DNA of 64,000 nt from Lindgomyces ingoldianus (taxonomy: Eukaryota; Ascomycota; Dothideomycetes; Pleosporales; Lindgomycetaceae), in NCBI RefSeq assembly GCF_010093535.1, contig NW_022985170.1, positions 848,016-912,015 of the forward strand. Direction: 5' to 3'. The translations under genes were made by a program, and so were the position numbers. The notes beneath the pieces are model-generated. The model saw only the letters and a list, made by a program, of their open reading frames with translations. It made no database searches and had not been told where the DNA came from. How positions within the stretch are numbered: the stretch's first letter is position 1; each line of letters opens with the position of its first letter. Shown in pieces: positions 1-12,434 of this stretch.

Positions 1-54
1 GACAGAATACAAGCAACAGAACCGCCAGTAAAGCTGATATCCTACCCCTGATTC

Positions 55-3000
55 TCACTTCTCTTCAGTTGTACCCTGCTCCGAGCTTCCGGTCCTACTT
101 TCCACATTATTCGAACCATTCTCCTTTGCTTTCTCTTTATTAGCCATCAAATTTGGAAACATTGATTTGACAGTTACAGTCTCTGGATCATGCACATCAC
201 TTGCGTCGTGAATCTCCTGAACTTCAGACTCATCTAGCTCGCTTAACTCAGATTCGTCGTCGGCGCTGTCGTGCACGGAAGCTGGGACACTGCTTTCCGC
301 GTTAACAACACTGCCAGCAGCGGTGACAGTTCCGCTGTTAGGAACTTGTAATTGTTCATTCGCTTGGGTTGGCGTAGACTCGGCTGCAGGCTTCTCTGAT
401 GAGATGCGCGTAGGAATAATTAGTTGAGGTGGACCTCCCAATGAAGGCGAGCGGATAGGGATTGCTGCTGGAATGGAGATAGGGACTACTGGTTTGGCAA
501 CAGCGGCTTCAGCTTTCCGTTGGATTTCGCGGCGCCCGACTGCTTTTGCTCTTGAGCGGGCGGCTGTCTCGGGCTGCGGAGGCCGATGTTGATCTGGTTG
601 GAATATGTTCAATGGCATGTTTGGATTAGAATGCGCATCTCCAGCACCATCCACTTGAACATGGATCATTGATGAGACTGTAGGCGTTCCTGAAGGTGGT
701 TGTCCCAATGGCATTGCTGCGCTTTGTTGCAGTTGCAGAACCTGCTGTGGCTGAACAGGTTCAGGCACAAGGGTTGGTCCAATTGTCGCATAAAGAAGGG
801 CATAGGTGTCGCCGATAAGGTCGTCGATTAGAAGAGCCTTCATAAGGCCGTTATTGAGACGCTTGAGCTCGATGATATCTCGTAGAACTTCAAGAGTTGG
901 GTGTTGAGAGGTCGGATCTTGGCACCACGCTTCCACTCGCGCAGCTTGCGCCTGGAAATCGTCGTTGTTCATTATCTTGAAAACCGCGTCTTCATGTCCA
1001 TCTGGGATCTTCCCTACTCTGCGCAAAAGCTTTAAGTACGAGAGACACAATTCTTGCCACAGTTTGGAGTGCTCGAAGAACTCATGCGGCTTCTTTCGTA
1101 CACGCTTAGCTAAGGCCTCTAGGTTCGTCCTATCACTAGTCTGGACTAAGAGTTGGACGAAAAAGCGTGTGTAACGGGATGTGTAGACGAAATGCCTACC
1201 CGGGCGCTCATGTTCTGGTTTCCAGACCTGTACTGCCATGGTCTTGGTGAACATTTGCTGTGTCAACTCGTGCTTCGCAGCGAGCGCGACCATTGTATCA
1301 TTCGAGTCGTCGTATATGACATGAGCAGCACGAGCAGTCATTCGGTGGTGCCATCCGGATTTATCTGCGGCTCGGAGAGCTTTGAGTACAGCGAGAATAT
1401 ACCTTTCCCAATCATCAGGATTCTCAGGGCCAACGATGTTTTGCGAATAAGATGTGTTCCCTAATATCTCTTCTCCCTTCTCGTGATCGATAGCTTTGCG
1501 TTGAAAAAGTTTATGAACGATTGAGACGAGCTTATAGTGGGGTTCCATAATGGGTTCGCGACGTTCTTTCTTTCCAGGAAGATTCTCGAGAGCGCCAATA
1601 AAAGCATCAATTACCTCCTCCCACGAGGGTCCCTTAGGCGGTGGATTCTTCCCTTGCGCTACCGCGTCCGCGGCGGCATTCTCACTATCACAGTACATCT
1701 TCCAAAGACACTTACCAAGCATGAAATAGTTCCTGGGTATATTAATATCAACAAACTAGAGAAGGTTTGAAAGCGATAACTTACCACCATTTGTCAGGGT
1801 TGCCGTGGATGGCACGCTTGAACAACGCGCTGGCGAATTTCCAAGCTGTATAGTACTGCAACGGTTGGAATGGGACATATTGATACACCTGCATCGTTGT
1901 GACCCCACTATAGTACTTCTGTTCGCTCTCCCGGAGATTGAATGCGCTCATACTAAATGGTTCTCGCGACGAAGCATATATTCTGTTTCCAAAATGCGTG
2001 TACATCTCGGACACTTTCGCGATGGTCTGAGGAGCAACATCCGCATCTCGAACGGCGCAGGCTACAGCCATTGAATAGCAGTGGATTGCAGCTCTCTGGA
2101 AATGAATGAGCTCTAGGCTGCCGCTATTGAGTTTCTCTGCGGTCCAAGAGACAGCTTCCTCAATTTGGGCGTCATTTGCCTGGGCCAAACGGTACCATGA
2201 CTCCCATCGATCTATTGAGTACTCCAGATCTTGCATGAAAAATGCTTGTGCGATGTGAATATCTTCGGTAGGACCGGGGACTAGTCTCTTTTGCGATCGG
2301 AATTTGTTCAAAGCGATGTTCCCCATGAGAAAGAACCATCCTTTAGATTGTGGAATGGCTGCATTAGAGGCGATGTATTTTGTGGAGAGAGAACCAACAC
2401 CCTTCAAACAATTGAAGAGTGAGATTGGGGTTATCGGTGATTTAACGTAGTTCATAAGCATCTTTCGGTTTAGAGTAATGTCCCTGCTCTCCTTCGTTCG
2501 ACCAAGCGCGCCGTGTACCTTGTCAATCGTAACTTTAAGCTCAGTCTTCGGGAGGTCTTTTATGCTCAATTTCCGCGCCTGAGACTGAATGAACGGTAAA
2601 AGCTGTGACGCAGTCTTTTTGTCTAGAATCTCAGGAACGGAGCTGAATTCATGGCATTCTAGGGTGTTGATGAATGTTTTCAATCCGTAAAGATCGTACA
2701 GCACTTGCGCAACTTCCGTGTCACGAGTATTGCCATCCATTACATCGTCTAGCCGGAGCATCTCATCTTTCACCAATCTAAGGAATAAGCGGCCAGCTAG
2801 GTGGCAAAAGCCTCGCACACCTGTCGCGTAGTGAACATGGCGCAAGAACTCAAATTGATCTTCAGAGGGAGTCGGGAAAGCATCGGGAGATTGCGCGATA
2901 CCCTCTTTCAGAAGGTGATACTGAAGAATCCAGACCCTAAGTTGCATATCATGAAGCCTCGTGGTCATGGTGACGAACGTGTTGTTGGGGCATCCCTCGA

Positions 3001-6000
3001 ATCTCGGTGCAGTAGCTTGCCCCACGCGCAGCAAATCCTCGAAGATATTTTCTGCGTTCATAATCCGGAGCAACTCACAAAGGGCCGTCATAGAGCTTTG
3101 CATGTGCTCATATGAGAGGCAGTCGAATGCAGTCTTCTCGTCCCTGATTATTTGCAGAATCTTGACGAGAATTTCGTCAATGATACGCAGTCTGCTCATT
3201 ACCCTGACGTGACGCTCTGGTGGCTGGCATTCCCTGTAGCTAGAAGACTTGAACTCCCCGACTAGAGTTTCGATACTCCGCAGATAACAAGACATAACCT
3301 TAGGCGGGTACTCGATGCTTTCATAGGCTTCTCTCAAACGTTGCCAAAGCGATAGCCTCAGGGAAACGGAGGCTGTATCAAGGAATTTCCTCATTTCCTG
3401 GAATGGTGTTGGCCGCGGAAACTGGGGTTCGGAAGGATGATCTGATGTATTCCCAACAGTAGAGGAGGAGGCTTGAGAACCCACCTGGTCTTCGTCGTTA
3501 CTAGACGTGTCTGGTTGAAAAGTTTGCTGTATCTCCTGTATGGGTTCTAGGATTGGCTCCAAGCTTTCGATGACTGCGACAGGGTCCTTGTCATCTTGAT
3601 CAAACACTCTTAAGAAAAAATCTTTCATACTAATCCGAGCAAGTTCGCGGTCGATGGCGGCGATGGACAGTTCGGGCATGACTGCATTATTTTGGACCTC
3701 GATCACTGGCCCGTCGCGCGACTGAAAGATTGCTTTGAGCTCCTCCATGGAGAAGATCACATATTCCGGCTGAACCTCCTCAGTAACACTTAGACGGAAG
3801 ACGGAAGCCCAAATGTGACGGAGAGCTAGTTGATCAAGGCCGATGTCAGGATCGCAGTCCGATCGAAGCTGAAGCGCGTCTCGCGCTAGGGCTAACCATC
3901 TCCCTAGACGGTCATTCTGAACTGTCTGTGTGGCGGAGTCCACTCCACTATGAGGATGTTTAATTAGGGAATATATGTCTAGGTGAAGTTCAAACAGTGT
4001 TTCGACCATTTCGAGTTGAGACGCATCCTGTTCTGAAAATCGGTATTTGCCGGATTGAACCTGAACCTTCAATATCCTCGAATTGAGATCAGATATCCGG
4101 TCGGAGAGTCGCCCGTATATGAAATCATCAAAGTTAACAATGATTTGCACCAGGTGCCTTTTGAGGTCTTCAGCCCACTGATATTGCATATAGCTAGATC
4201 TGCTGCCTTGACCTGAAGGATCAGGTGAAGGAAGTGAACCAGGTAGGAGCAAGGCCTCAAGCCAGGCTAATGCGACTTCTTGGGCTGACAGCCATTCCAC
4301 GTTGATTTTGTGCGCAAATGGCGCCAGCCTCTCGTTTCCTAGAATAGGTTTAACACAAGCTTGTGAGGTACTTGTCTTGGCATAGCCTAGGAAGGCATTC
4401 AACCCAGCTTCTCTCGACATCCCGCCAAGGTCGACAGTCTCGTTGCTGAGAAAAACCGCGGCTATCTTCGAACCACCGCCCTGTATCGATGCGTACATGT
4501 CACATGCAGCCCTGTCAATGTCACTAGTGGCTGCGATCCCTGGTTCGCCAGCGATAACAAAGTCTCTCAGTTCTTTGGGAGAACCGAGGCCTTCGACACC
4601 AAGTCTAACAAAAATATCGTTAACGACCTCGAAGAGATACTGGTCCGCGAGAAGTAGTGGGGAAAGCTGATCTTCGATTTGTTTTGCTAGATCTGGGCCG
4701 GCAGAGTCAGGTCCAGTGCTCCCATCGGTAACCGTCTCGCGGGCTCGAAGACGTTTACTGCGGGCGCGTCCTCCCTCTGCTGTTTCGGGAAGACCAGCAG
4801 AGTCAGTCGAACGTTTTCGAGATTGCGTGGGTGCAGATTCTTGAGGTGTCACTGATCCTGCATCCTCAGTTTTCACCGTTAAATCCTTGTCCTGATCCTC
4901 CATGGAGACATCTTGACCCTCCTTTGCGGACGTTGCAGCATTCTCCACTGTGGCAGAAGCGTTTTCAGGAACCTGCACAGGATGAGTCACTTCAGATGCG
5001 AGAACGACTACTTCCTCCTCAGGAGGAGTATCGTTCGGTTTATCCTCTCCGTCAACATTGGCATCTGGAGGTATGTTGATATTCAAGCTTGAGCCGGGAG
5101 ATGGTTCAATGAAGCCACCTTGCTCGGCCATGAAGTGGTGCAAAATCGCCTCTCCAACAGCAGCCCAGTCCCACTTGCTCGGGTTTAGGAAGATGCGCTC
5201 GGGTGTTCCACGAAGTCTCTCTGAGGGGCCTGCCTTTGCGACTTCGCAGGGTAAGGGTGCGAATGGGTAGGGGTTCAGCCGCTTCTTCAGGGTTTCTGAA
5301 AGCTTTTTGCGCTTCATGGACGACAGAGGTGCTTGCATAAGCGAGACATTATCCTCCAGCTTTTCCACTAGTTCCCTCAATTGCTGTCCTGCAAAACCCT
5401 CTTCAAGGCCAGGGAGACGGAGGATGCTGCCGAGTAGTTCATCGTCCCCATCCAAGACGGCTTCTAAGCAGAACCTTGTGATACGCCGGCTGCCTAGGAG
5501 GGCCGCTACCGAAGCTGTACGTATCCACAGATCTAGATCTGTATCTTCCTTGTCCAGGGCTTCTGCGAAGTATGTCAGGGCAAGGATCACGTGGTTCGAT
5601 TCGAGGAGCTGCAGCACTGCACCATGTTCCCTAAGCCAGTGCTGCATCGTCTCCAACATGAACTGGCCATGGTTCTTGTACGAAAGGTGCAATATTTGGG
5701 GTAGGGTATTTGGCGCGCTCTCGTTGCCGCCGACGAGTTGGACCGGTCCTGATTCGAACTCGTCCTGCAGGATATTGTCGAACTCCAAGTTTTCCCCAAA
5801 CAGCTCATGACGCTTGTATTCCGACAGAGACTCGGTGTATTTAAATATTTCGGAGTTGAAAAGGGCTTTATAAGCGTCGGCAGCTTTGTCGAAAGATGGT
5901 GGGCCCTCGGAATGGTACTTGAGGGCCGTCTGGTAGAGCTTCAGGGCGTCCTCGATCTGGATTTCTTTGGTATTATCGACTTCATCCTCGGACTCGTTGT

Positions 6001-6085
6001 CCGATTCAACATTAAGCGCCTTGAAGGCCGACTGCTCATCAAGTCAGTACTGTCTTTCGATGGGGGAGGTCTCTAAACGTACCAT
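55..6085 (-). CDS. HIR3: HIR complex subunit Hir3 (histone transcription regulator 3)
   Basis: Hir3/CABIN1-family subunit of the nuclear HIR histone chaperone, which places H3-H4 on DNA outside S phase and represses histone genes. Coding exons on the minus strand are 6083-6085, 1785-6031 and 55-1732, giving 1975 residues in one frame, a normal size for this family. The N-terminus begins MSAFKALNVESDNES, turns acidic, then continues as TPR-like helical pairs through most of the protein. The second intron (1733-1784, GTAAGT/CAG) joins DKW to NYFMLGKCLWKMY, which I recognise as typical of Hir3. The last ~250 residues are Pro/Gln/Ser-rich with an acidic tail. Oddly, exon 1 encodes only the start Met: ATG is followed at once by the donor GTACGT, and the 51-nt intron has a TACTGAC branch point. 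The gene is divergent from the ChAPs gene. Family call firm; the start is inferred from splice signals and resemblance. Confidence 0.92.
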
Positions 6086-6483
6086 GTTCGAGGTGGCTCG
6101 TTATGCACGCGTCGAAGGAGGCGGATGGGAGGGGAGAGAGGGGCGAGAAGGGAGGACATTCAGTGGACAAAAGCCTGTGGATAGGCCGCCATTCCGAGGC
6201 TGTGGCGGCTTTCACGGGTGTCGCGTCGTGGTTGTCGCGTCGCGGGGAGCAGTGAAAGAGCAGTTGGGCAGTGGTGCTTGATCTCAACGGCAGGTCTTGG
6301 CAGGCTTCTCCGAAACGACCGCAAGCCAATTTGCTGCTTCCAGCTGTCGGTGAAGCATCAACCCTGACATTCACCCCCCCCGCGACATCTGAACACCCGC
6401 ACGTCCACTTGCATGCGCAGACCCGCCTGACAATTTACCCTCTACTGTGGATTCACACGCCGCGCCCCGGCACCAGCTAAGCA
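6086..6483. promoter_or_regulatory. Shared upstream region of HIR3 and the ChAPs gene
   Basis: About 0.4 kb lies between the two divergent start codons. The sequence is GC-rich with a C run near 6374-6380. It must hold both promoters and 5' leaders. I see no clear TATA box or named operator. Confidence 0.5.
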
Positions 6484-8922
6484 ATGGTGACCGCTCCCGC
6501 CGTTCCTGAGTAGGCCTCCATTCGTTTTTCTGAGCTCCGTCACACATCTGCATTCACGCTGTCTTCGCTCGACGCCCAGTGCGCTATCACTCTTCCTTCC
6601 TGCATGATATGCGCTCTTATCAATTGTTCTGTATTCGGCTTGCCCGTCGCATATCCTCTGCCCCACAGCGTTGTATGCTAATCAGGCTTCTCCCACAGGA
6701 TTTACGAAGATGAGCTCCACTCCGCCATTGAGGCTCGTGCCGAGTCTCTGCAAACACTGCGCGAATTGGGCCCGCCAGACCTTGTTCATCTCATCAAACA
6801 GCCCATCAAGTCCACGACAAAACAGGTCCGATCCCCCAGCCCTCAAGCTCGAATTGACCGGGATACTAAAACGGACACAGGTTGGCGTCTACCATCATGT
6901 TACTGGAATAGACGCTTCGTCCTCTGCGAGCTTAGCCGCCTACATAAACACCCTGACTTATTCTCCCCATGACAAGCAGCACAAAGTGGTGTCTGGATTA
7001 TACTGGTATGCTGAGGCCGATTCTGTGGCGCGAGTGCGGTTCTGACGAGTCAGTTGTTACAACGCCTTCTCACGGCTGGACATGCGCGTCCAGGTCTACA
7101 TCCCAGGAACGGTGGAAAGCTACTGCATCGACGAACGTGGAGATAAGCGAGTAGCCACTGATGAGCTGTGGCTGGAGACATATCTATGCAGTGTGCTGCG
7201 AGCGTACTCTTACGCCGACGATGGATCGGGCGACACCATCAAGAAGATTGTTGGGGTCCGAAGATTCAACCCGATTACCAGCACTGAGAGCGAGCATAAG
7301 TTCCTCGATGCAGCTGAGCGCCTCTTTTTTAATGGTAACCAGCGCTTGAGCCGTTGAAGGAAATGATACGCTAACGCCCTCCTTAGGTTGGCAATTAGGA
7401 TCTGATCCTGAGATCCAGGTGCCGAACCTAGTCTCGAATCACCTGACTACAGGCCTGCTAGACTACATTCACACTACAGGCAGATATGCTTCAGGAATTA
7501 ATCTCTTTGAGAAGCTACGGACGCGCGATCCTGAGATCTCGTCTCTGCTAGCACAAGTGTACATTGCAGCCGACGAAGAAGTAAAAGCAGTGCAACTGCT
7601 GCATGAGGCGATCCAAGAATTACCCATGGATTACTCATTACTTGACTGCCAGGCCGACTTCTGTAACAAGAAGGGCCGCAGCGACCTCGCCCTTGAGATT
7701 GCCAAGCGGAGTGTCGTTTCTGCTCCCAGCGAATTCGGAACATGGGCAAGGCTTGCAGAAATCTACGTTAGCCTCGAGCAATGGGACCTTGCATTACTGA
7801 CGCTGAACTCATGCCCGATGTTCACATACCAGGACAAGGACGCACCACGGATGCCTGAACCACAGAGAGTGTTCCTTCCTATCATGCCGGAAGCTATTTG
7901 CGATGAGATAGAAGACAGTAATGTTGATGACGTCGAGCTTGTGCATCCGACTCTGCGGAAGCTCCACGCTGCGGGATTCAAAGGCACATTTTTGAAGGCG
8001 TACATCCTCCTAACTAAGATAACAAAGAAGATCGGATGGGATCAATTGCTCCGAATACGCAGTCAGGTGTTCGTTATGGAAGAGGAGTATAGACACGAGA
8101 AGCAGACAATATCACACCAACCGCAATCTCGAAATGCCAGCACGACAGCCCTGCGATCGCCAAGCCCAAAGACCAACGGACACGGCGATGTGGAAGAAGT
8201 GTCGGAATCCAGTGATACTCTGAATGGAGAGCCTACCGTACCCGAAGCAGAAGACAGACATTCGATCGAGAAACCGGGCCACACTGTTGCGTCCGAGGTC
8301 GTCAAGGCTGGCAGCGATGAACCAGTCCACCAACCCAACTACACCCATTTCCAAAACAAGCGGCTTTGTGAACGCTGGCTTGACAACCTGTTCATGGTAC
8401 TCTACGAGGATCTACGCGTCTACACTATTTGGCGGACAGAGATGGTGCAGTATCGACAACAGCAGCTTTTTTACAAGAAATCACCAGAAGAGTGGGAGAT
8501 CCTTGGTGAGCTCGCAGAACGATTGCATCATCTAGAGGAAGCCATAGAAGCGTACGAGAACTGCTTGCGGATGAAGTTTAGCCCAAAGGCCATGAGAGGT
8601 GTTCTGAAGCTAAGCGAATCGCGCCATAATGTTAGAGAAGTGTGTGGTGCGTTGATCCGGCTGGTCACGTGGCAGTATAGGTGGTACTCTGAGGTATATT
8701 GCTTGAGATCCATGCATGATGCTTGCAAGTTACGAACGCTAATGGGTGTGCTAGTTCTCGCCATCGCTCCTCTACACCATCCGAAAACTCATCGAAGAAG
8801 AGGGCGCGGTCAAGATCAGGAGTATCATCCAAGGAACAAGTCTACCGCAACATGTCCTGGATCTGACACATCAGTACGCCGCGTTATGTGCTGCTTTCAG
8901 GAGCAGCGGTAGCGATGGCTAG
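6484..8922 (+). CDS. BUD7: ChAPs family exomer protein (Bud7/Bch1-like)
   Basis: Chs5/Arf1-binding protein (ChAPs) of the exomer coat, which sorts selected cargo such as chitin synthase from the trans-Golgi to the cell surface. Six exons (6484-6509, 6699-6825, 6881-7005, 7054-7334, 7387-8693, 8755-8922) give 677 residues. Family signatures include LGPPDLVHLIK near residue 35, TGIDASSSASLAAYINTLTY, VRVQVYIPGTVESYCIDE, and TPR-like repeats around LLAQVYIAADEEVKAVQLL. A low-complexity Ser/Glu segment sits near residues 370-430, followed by the conserved block around WLDNLFMVLYEDLRVYTIW. An in-frame TGA at 7043-7045 lies inside the 48-nt intron 7006-7053 (GTATGC...CTGAC...CAG) and does not break the gene. 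The first intron is 189 nt, the others 48-61 nt. A single copy cannot be split into Bud7 or Bch1 by eye, so the symbol is a family label. Confidence 0.9.
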
Positions 8923-9415
8923 TCGAAGGGTCGTAGCATGTTGCTTTGCATTTTGTCCCACGGATGAGAATCGGGAGGGTTAAGTTAGCTGTTATGCCTG
9001 TGAATGTTAACTTTGGTGGAACGGACACGGTGGATGTCATTCGACTGGCGAGATCATGACCGCGCTCAGTGGGAAACTTTGAAACGTATTTTTGTAATGC
9101 CTGCAAGCGATGGAGTGAGGTTCATTCGTGTACAGACTACAATGATAACGGATGTTGCACCTTTTCCAACATCACGACATTGCCCAAAGTACATCACTAG
9201 AGATGCTGCATACATCCATTGTGTCTTGCACCCGATATATTTCGTTTTTATCGTCACAATTCACCGAGTCCATTCAGGCTGCGCGCCAAATCCAGCGGAG
9301 CACCATGTCACAGACCGTCGAAAGGAGAAGACCCAGACCATGTAAAAGCCCGCGATAAACACCACCATTCCATCCATGCCGTCCCCACTCCACCATCCCC
9401 CGTCCATCGCCTCGC
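8923..9415. other. Convergent 3' intergenic region
   Basis: About 0.5 kb between the tail-to-tail ChAPs and RPS16 genes. It presumably holds both 3' UTRs. I see no gene, repeat or structured element in it. Confidence 0.5.
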
Positions 9416-10062
9416 TTAACGGTAGGACTTTTGGTACCTCGCACGCGCACCGGGACCGCCGAATTTCTTGGGCTCGCACCGCCTGTTGTCGGCCACGAGG
9501 AGGGTTCGGTCGTACTGGACAAGGGCTTGCTTGAGCTGGTTCTTGGAGTGCTCGTCAACGTATTTCTGGTAGTAAGCGATGATGGATTTGGCGATGGCTT
9601 GGCGGATGGCATAGATCTGCGATGTGTGACCACCGCCAGAGACGCGAACTCGGATGTCGACGTCGGCTAGAATTTACCAAGTTAGTGCTGAGGAGTCCAA
9701 TAGAGATGAGGCGATGAAAGGTGTGGTTGAGGTGGATTGTAGGCCGCGCATACCGAACTTGTCAACGCCAAGAATCAGGACGGGCTCATAGACTTTGAAG
9801 CGCAGGATCTCAGGCTGGACCAGCGAGATGGGCTTTCCGTTAACTTTGATGAGTCCTTTACCGGCCTGAAATATATCTACTCAGTATATTGCTCTCTCGC
9901 GCACTCGATAATGGGATTGAAGGTAGTACCTTGCAGTGGGCGACGGCTGTGATTGAATTTCGTTAGCCAACAGGCACTGGGTGCGGGCTCTGGACAGACT
10001 TGGGGGAGCGTACCAGTCGCGGTCTTCTTCTTTCCGAAGCATTGCACGCTTTGAGTAGCCAT
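9416..10062 (-). CDS. RPS16: 40S ribosomal protein S16 (uS9)
   Basis: Cytosolic small-subunit protein uS9, whose C-terminal tail reaches the P-site tRNA. Four minus-strand exons (10014-10062, 9930-9946, 9754-9865, 9416-9666) give 142 residues, the usual length. The protein starts [20 protein letters not shown], carries [14 protein letters not shown] and [20 protein letters not shown], and ends [14 protein letters not shown], the invariant basic uS9 tail. Exon 2 is only 17 nt and encodes most of AVAHCK. The introns are 67, 64 and 87 nt with normal GT/AG ends. Intron-rich 5' portions are common in fungal ribosomal protein genes. The gene is divergent from the RCC1-repeat gene. Identity is certain; the micro-exon is supported by exact phase and the expected protein. 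Confidence 0.96.
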
Positions 10063-10658
10063 ACTGGGCGGCCGTTCTCTAGATTCGTGCGGTGGAGGAG
10101 GTGGGCGTGAATCGGGCGTGTCGTCAATTGTTCGAATGTCGTTGATGCTCACCTGGGCAAAATTCAGAGTGGGCTTAGCGAATATGGTCCGTGCATGTGC
10201 TTGGCGAGCTTGGCGGAGACAGCCATTATCGCGAGAAACCTTGTAGTCCAGCCTGGAGTCCAATCTGGAGTCCAACCTTGAACGTCTTAACGCTGGATAA
10301 CTGCCTCTTTACTTCCTCTTCCACAATACACAGAAAGAAGGCCACAATTATGCTCTCTTCAATAAGGAGAATATTAGCTAGGCTGCCATCTCGTCCCTAC
10401 CTACGTATTCAGCTCGCTCTTTCGTCGTAACATAGTAGGTGTAACCCCGCACACTCTCTTCCTTCTCTAAAGGTCCGTTGTGCCTCTCTGTAGTTCCTGC
10501 CGTATTTCGAGGCTAAGGTTCCCAGAGTTTGTTGGGGTTTCTAAACCCTTTCTCCTCGTCTTCTTCTTCATTCAACCCTCAACCTCGCCTTTCGTTGCAT
10601 CTGATACCCAACTCATTCTTCTTCATAACGCCCATACACTTTTACATTCGCTCTCAAA
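10063..10658. promoter_or_regulatory. Divergent promoter region RPS16 / ATS1-like
   Basis: About 0.6 kb between start codons. The side facing the RCC1-repeat gene (about 10440-10655) is rich in CT tracts on the plus strand, as is common upstream of fungal start codons. Short ORFs here are not supported as genes. Confidence 0.45.
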
Positions 10659-11942
10659 ATGCACTATTTTCTATATGCCTTTGGAAGCAACGGCGAAAGC
10701 CAGCTCGGACTCGGTTTCACTTCAGATGGAGAACATGCGCCAACGCTTGTACCCGCCCCTCCGCCACGCGACAATATGTCTATTCGCAAAATCTGTGGCG
10801 GTGGCAACCACACTCTAGTTCTGGCCGACAACGATAAAGTCTACGTCGCTGGGTTGAATACAGATGGGCAACTGGGGCACATGTTGACCCAAAGGCCCTC
10901 TAATCGCCATGCAGCCCATGACGAAAGGCTGATTAAATTTGACAAACGTTACCGCGATATCTCATTCTGCGCTGCGACAGAGACCACGTCAGCATACATC
11001 CTCAATGGGTGCTCTAAGCAGAACAAATCCCCTACGCCAATTCTGTATACCGAAGGCCGCGGGCGGTTGGGCGAGCTCGGTCGTGGCGAGATGGACAAAA
11101 CCAAGGATCAGTTCACCATCAACGTCTTCGACAAGGATACTCTGTCTACGCCATTAGCTCAATTCGAGAACTTGGGCATAGTTAATACACATATTAACAC
11201 TCACCCGGAAGGCTTCAAATTCCCCCGACAAGTCGTTGACTTCGCCGGAGGAACGTGGCACTATGCGGCTGTCCTCGACAATGGAGATGTTTGGGGCTGG
11301 GGAAAGAACCGCAATGGACAACTAGGCCCATCTCAGTCAGAGACTTTGATATACCCAACCAACCTATTAGGAATCCCCTTCGAGGCCGACCGAGTTGTTT
11401 GCGGTAAAGAGTTCACCTACATTGTCGGCAGAAAAAACGAAGGCTTCCATTGCATTCTTGGAAGTAATAAGTTTCGAGAGAACATGCCCGACTGCGTTCC
11501 ACACTGGAAAGATATCGGCGCCACTTGGAACGCCGTTTTCGTCCTCTTCGAAGACGGCAGCCTTATCGCATTTGGGACAGAGAGACAATGGAACCTGATT
11601 CCACCAAATCTCCCCTCGATCGATCAAATCGCCATAGGAAATAGCCACGTCCTTGCCCTCACGGCCGCAGGCAAACTGATATCATGGGGTTGGGGTTCCC
11701 ACGGTAATTGCGGGTACTTAGATCCCATCAAATTCCCCGAAGGCATCGTCTCAGGCACTTTTCACGAGATCCAATCCTCCCCACCAGGAGACATTCGAAA
11801 GATCTGGGCCGGAGCTTCAACAAGCTTCGTTCTGACTTCTTGCGAGTCTCCTAGTGTTGGTGAGCTGTATCCTGAATCTGATAATGATGCTAAACAAGAT
11901 ATAGAGAAGGATGTGGCAGAGAGCCAGACGATGGATGTTTAA
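10659..11942 (+). CDS. ATS1: RCC1-repeat protein, Ats1/Kti13-like
   Basis: Seven-bladed RCC1-type propeller protein resembling yeast Ats1 (Kti13), which partners Kti11/Dph3 in Elongator-dependent tRNA modification and diphthamide synthesis and was first found as an alpha-tubulin suppressor. It is a single exon of 427 residues. Blade signatures are YAFGSNGESQLGLG at the N-terminus, VAGLNTDGQLGHM, GWGKNRNGQLGPSQSE and SWGWGSHGNCGYLDP, each with the G-x-N/H-x-x-G-Q-L-G pattern. The C-terminal ~40 residues leave the propeller and are acidic (DNDAKQDIEKDVAESQ). There is no signal peptide or membrane segment, so it is probably cytosolic or nuclear. Other small RCC1 proteins are hard to exclude, so the specific Ats1 assignment is less sure than the fold. 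Confidence 0.78.
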   Translation: MHYFLYAFGSNGESQLGLGFTSDGEHAPTLVPAPPPRDNMSIRKICGGGNHTLVLADNDKVYVAGLNTDGQLGHMLTQRPSNRHAAHDERLIKFDKRYRDISFCAATETTSAYILNGCSKQNKSPTPILYTEGRGRLGELGRGEMDKTKDQFTINVFDKDTLSTPLAQFENLGIVNTHINTHPEGFKFPRQVVDFAGGTWHYAAVLDNGDVWGWGKNRNGQLGPSQSETLIYPTNLLGIPFEADRVVCGKEFTYIVGRKNEGFHCILGSNKFRENMPDCVPHWKDIGATWNAVFVLFEDGSLIAFGTERQWNLIPPNLPSIDQIAIGNSHVLALTAAGKLISWGWGSHGNCGYLDPIKFPEGIVSGTFHEIQSSPPGDIRKIWAGASTSFVLTSCESPSVGELYPESDNDAKQDIEKDVAESQTMDV

Positions 11943-12434
11943 CCTATTCCATCCACTGATCAACCCACAGGCACAGGGCTTTCAGCAGCTTGGTCACTCT
12001 TTAGAGCCAAACGATGCGGAACAGAATCCCGAACAATCGATGGCCGAGCATTAAGACGAAGATAAGGAAGTGGGGATATTTTGGTAAGCTGGCGTACGGA
12101 CACTGGCATTCGGTCGCTTGATAGCAAGGACATAATTGCTGTCTGGAATTCAACATACGAAATATTACTAGTTGATTATAGGGTTGGCGCTCGGAGTTAT
12201 ATTGGTAACTGGCTTGGGTATAGATTGTATTGGTACTGTCGCATTAATAGAGCATCGCCCAACCGTGTTTTGGCTGTCTAGCCTTGCCACCCTTTCTTAC
12301 GGGGAACATGCTGTCGCAACCACAAAACTTTACCATAGCAAAATGGCGTCTTGATCGCTTTGCCCTGACCAAGTAGAGAGAGTTAATCTAATTTCAACAC
12401 CCGTTCTACAGAGCACACTGCCTCACGTCTTCGT
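11943..12434. other. Convergent 3' intergenic region
   Basis: About 0.5 kb between the converging ATS1-like and RAD9 genes. Nothing recognisable beyond the expected 3' UTRs. Confidence 0.45.

Noticed and set aside
5967..6374. Overlapping short ORFs across the HIR3 5' end
   Set aside because: They are shadows of the HIR3 first exons and the shared promoter.
7043..7045. In-frame TGA in the ChAPs gene as a nonsense mutation or selenocysteine codon
   Set aside because: A 48-nt intron with good donor, branch point and acceptor removes it and restores the expected protein sequence.
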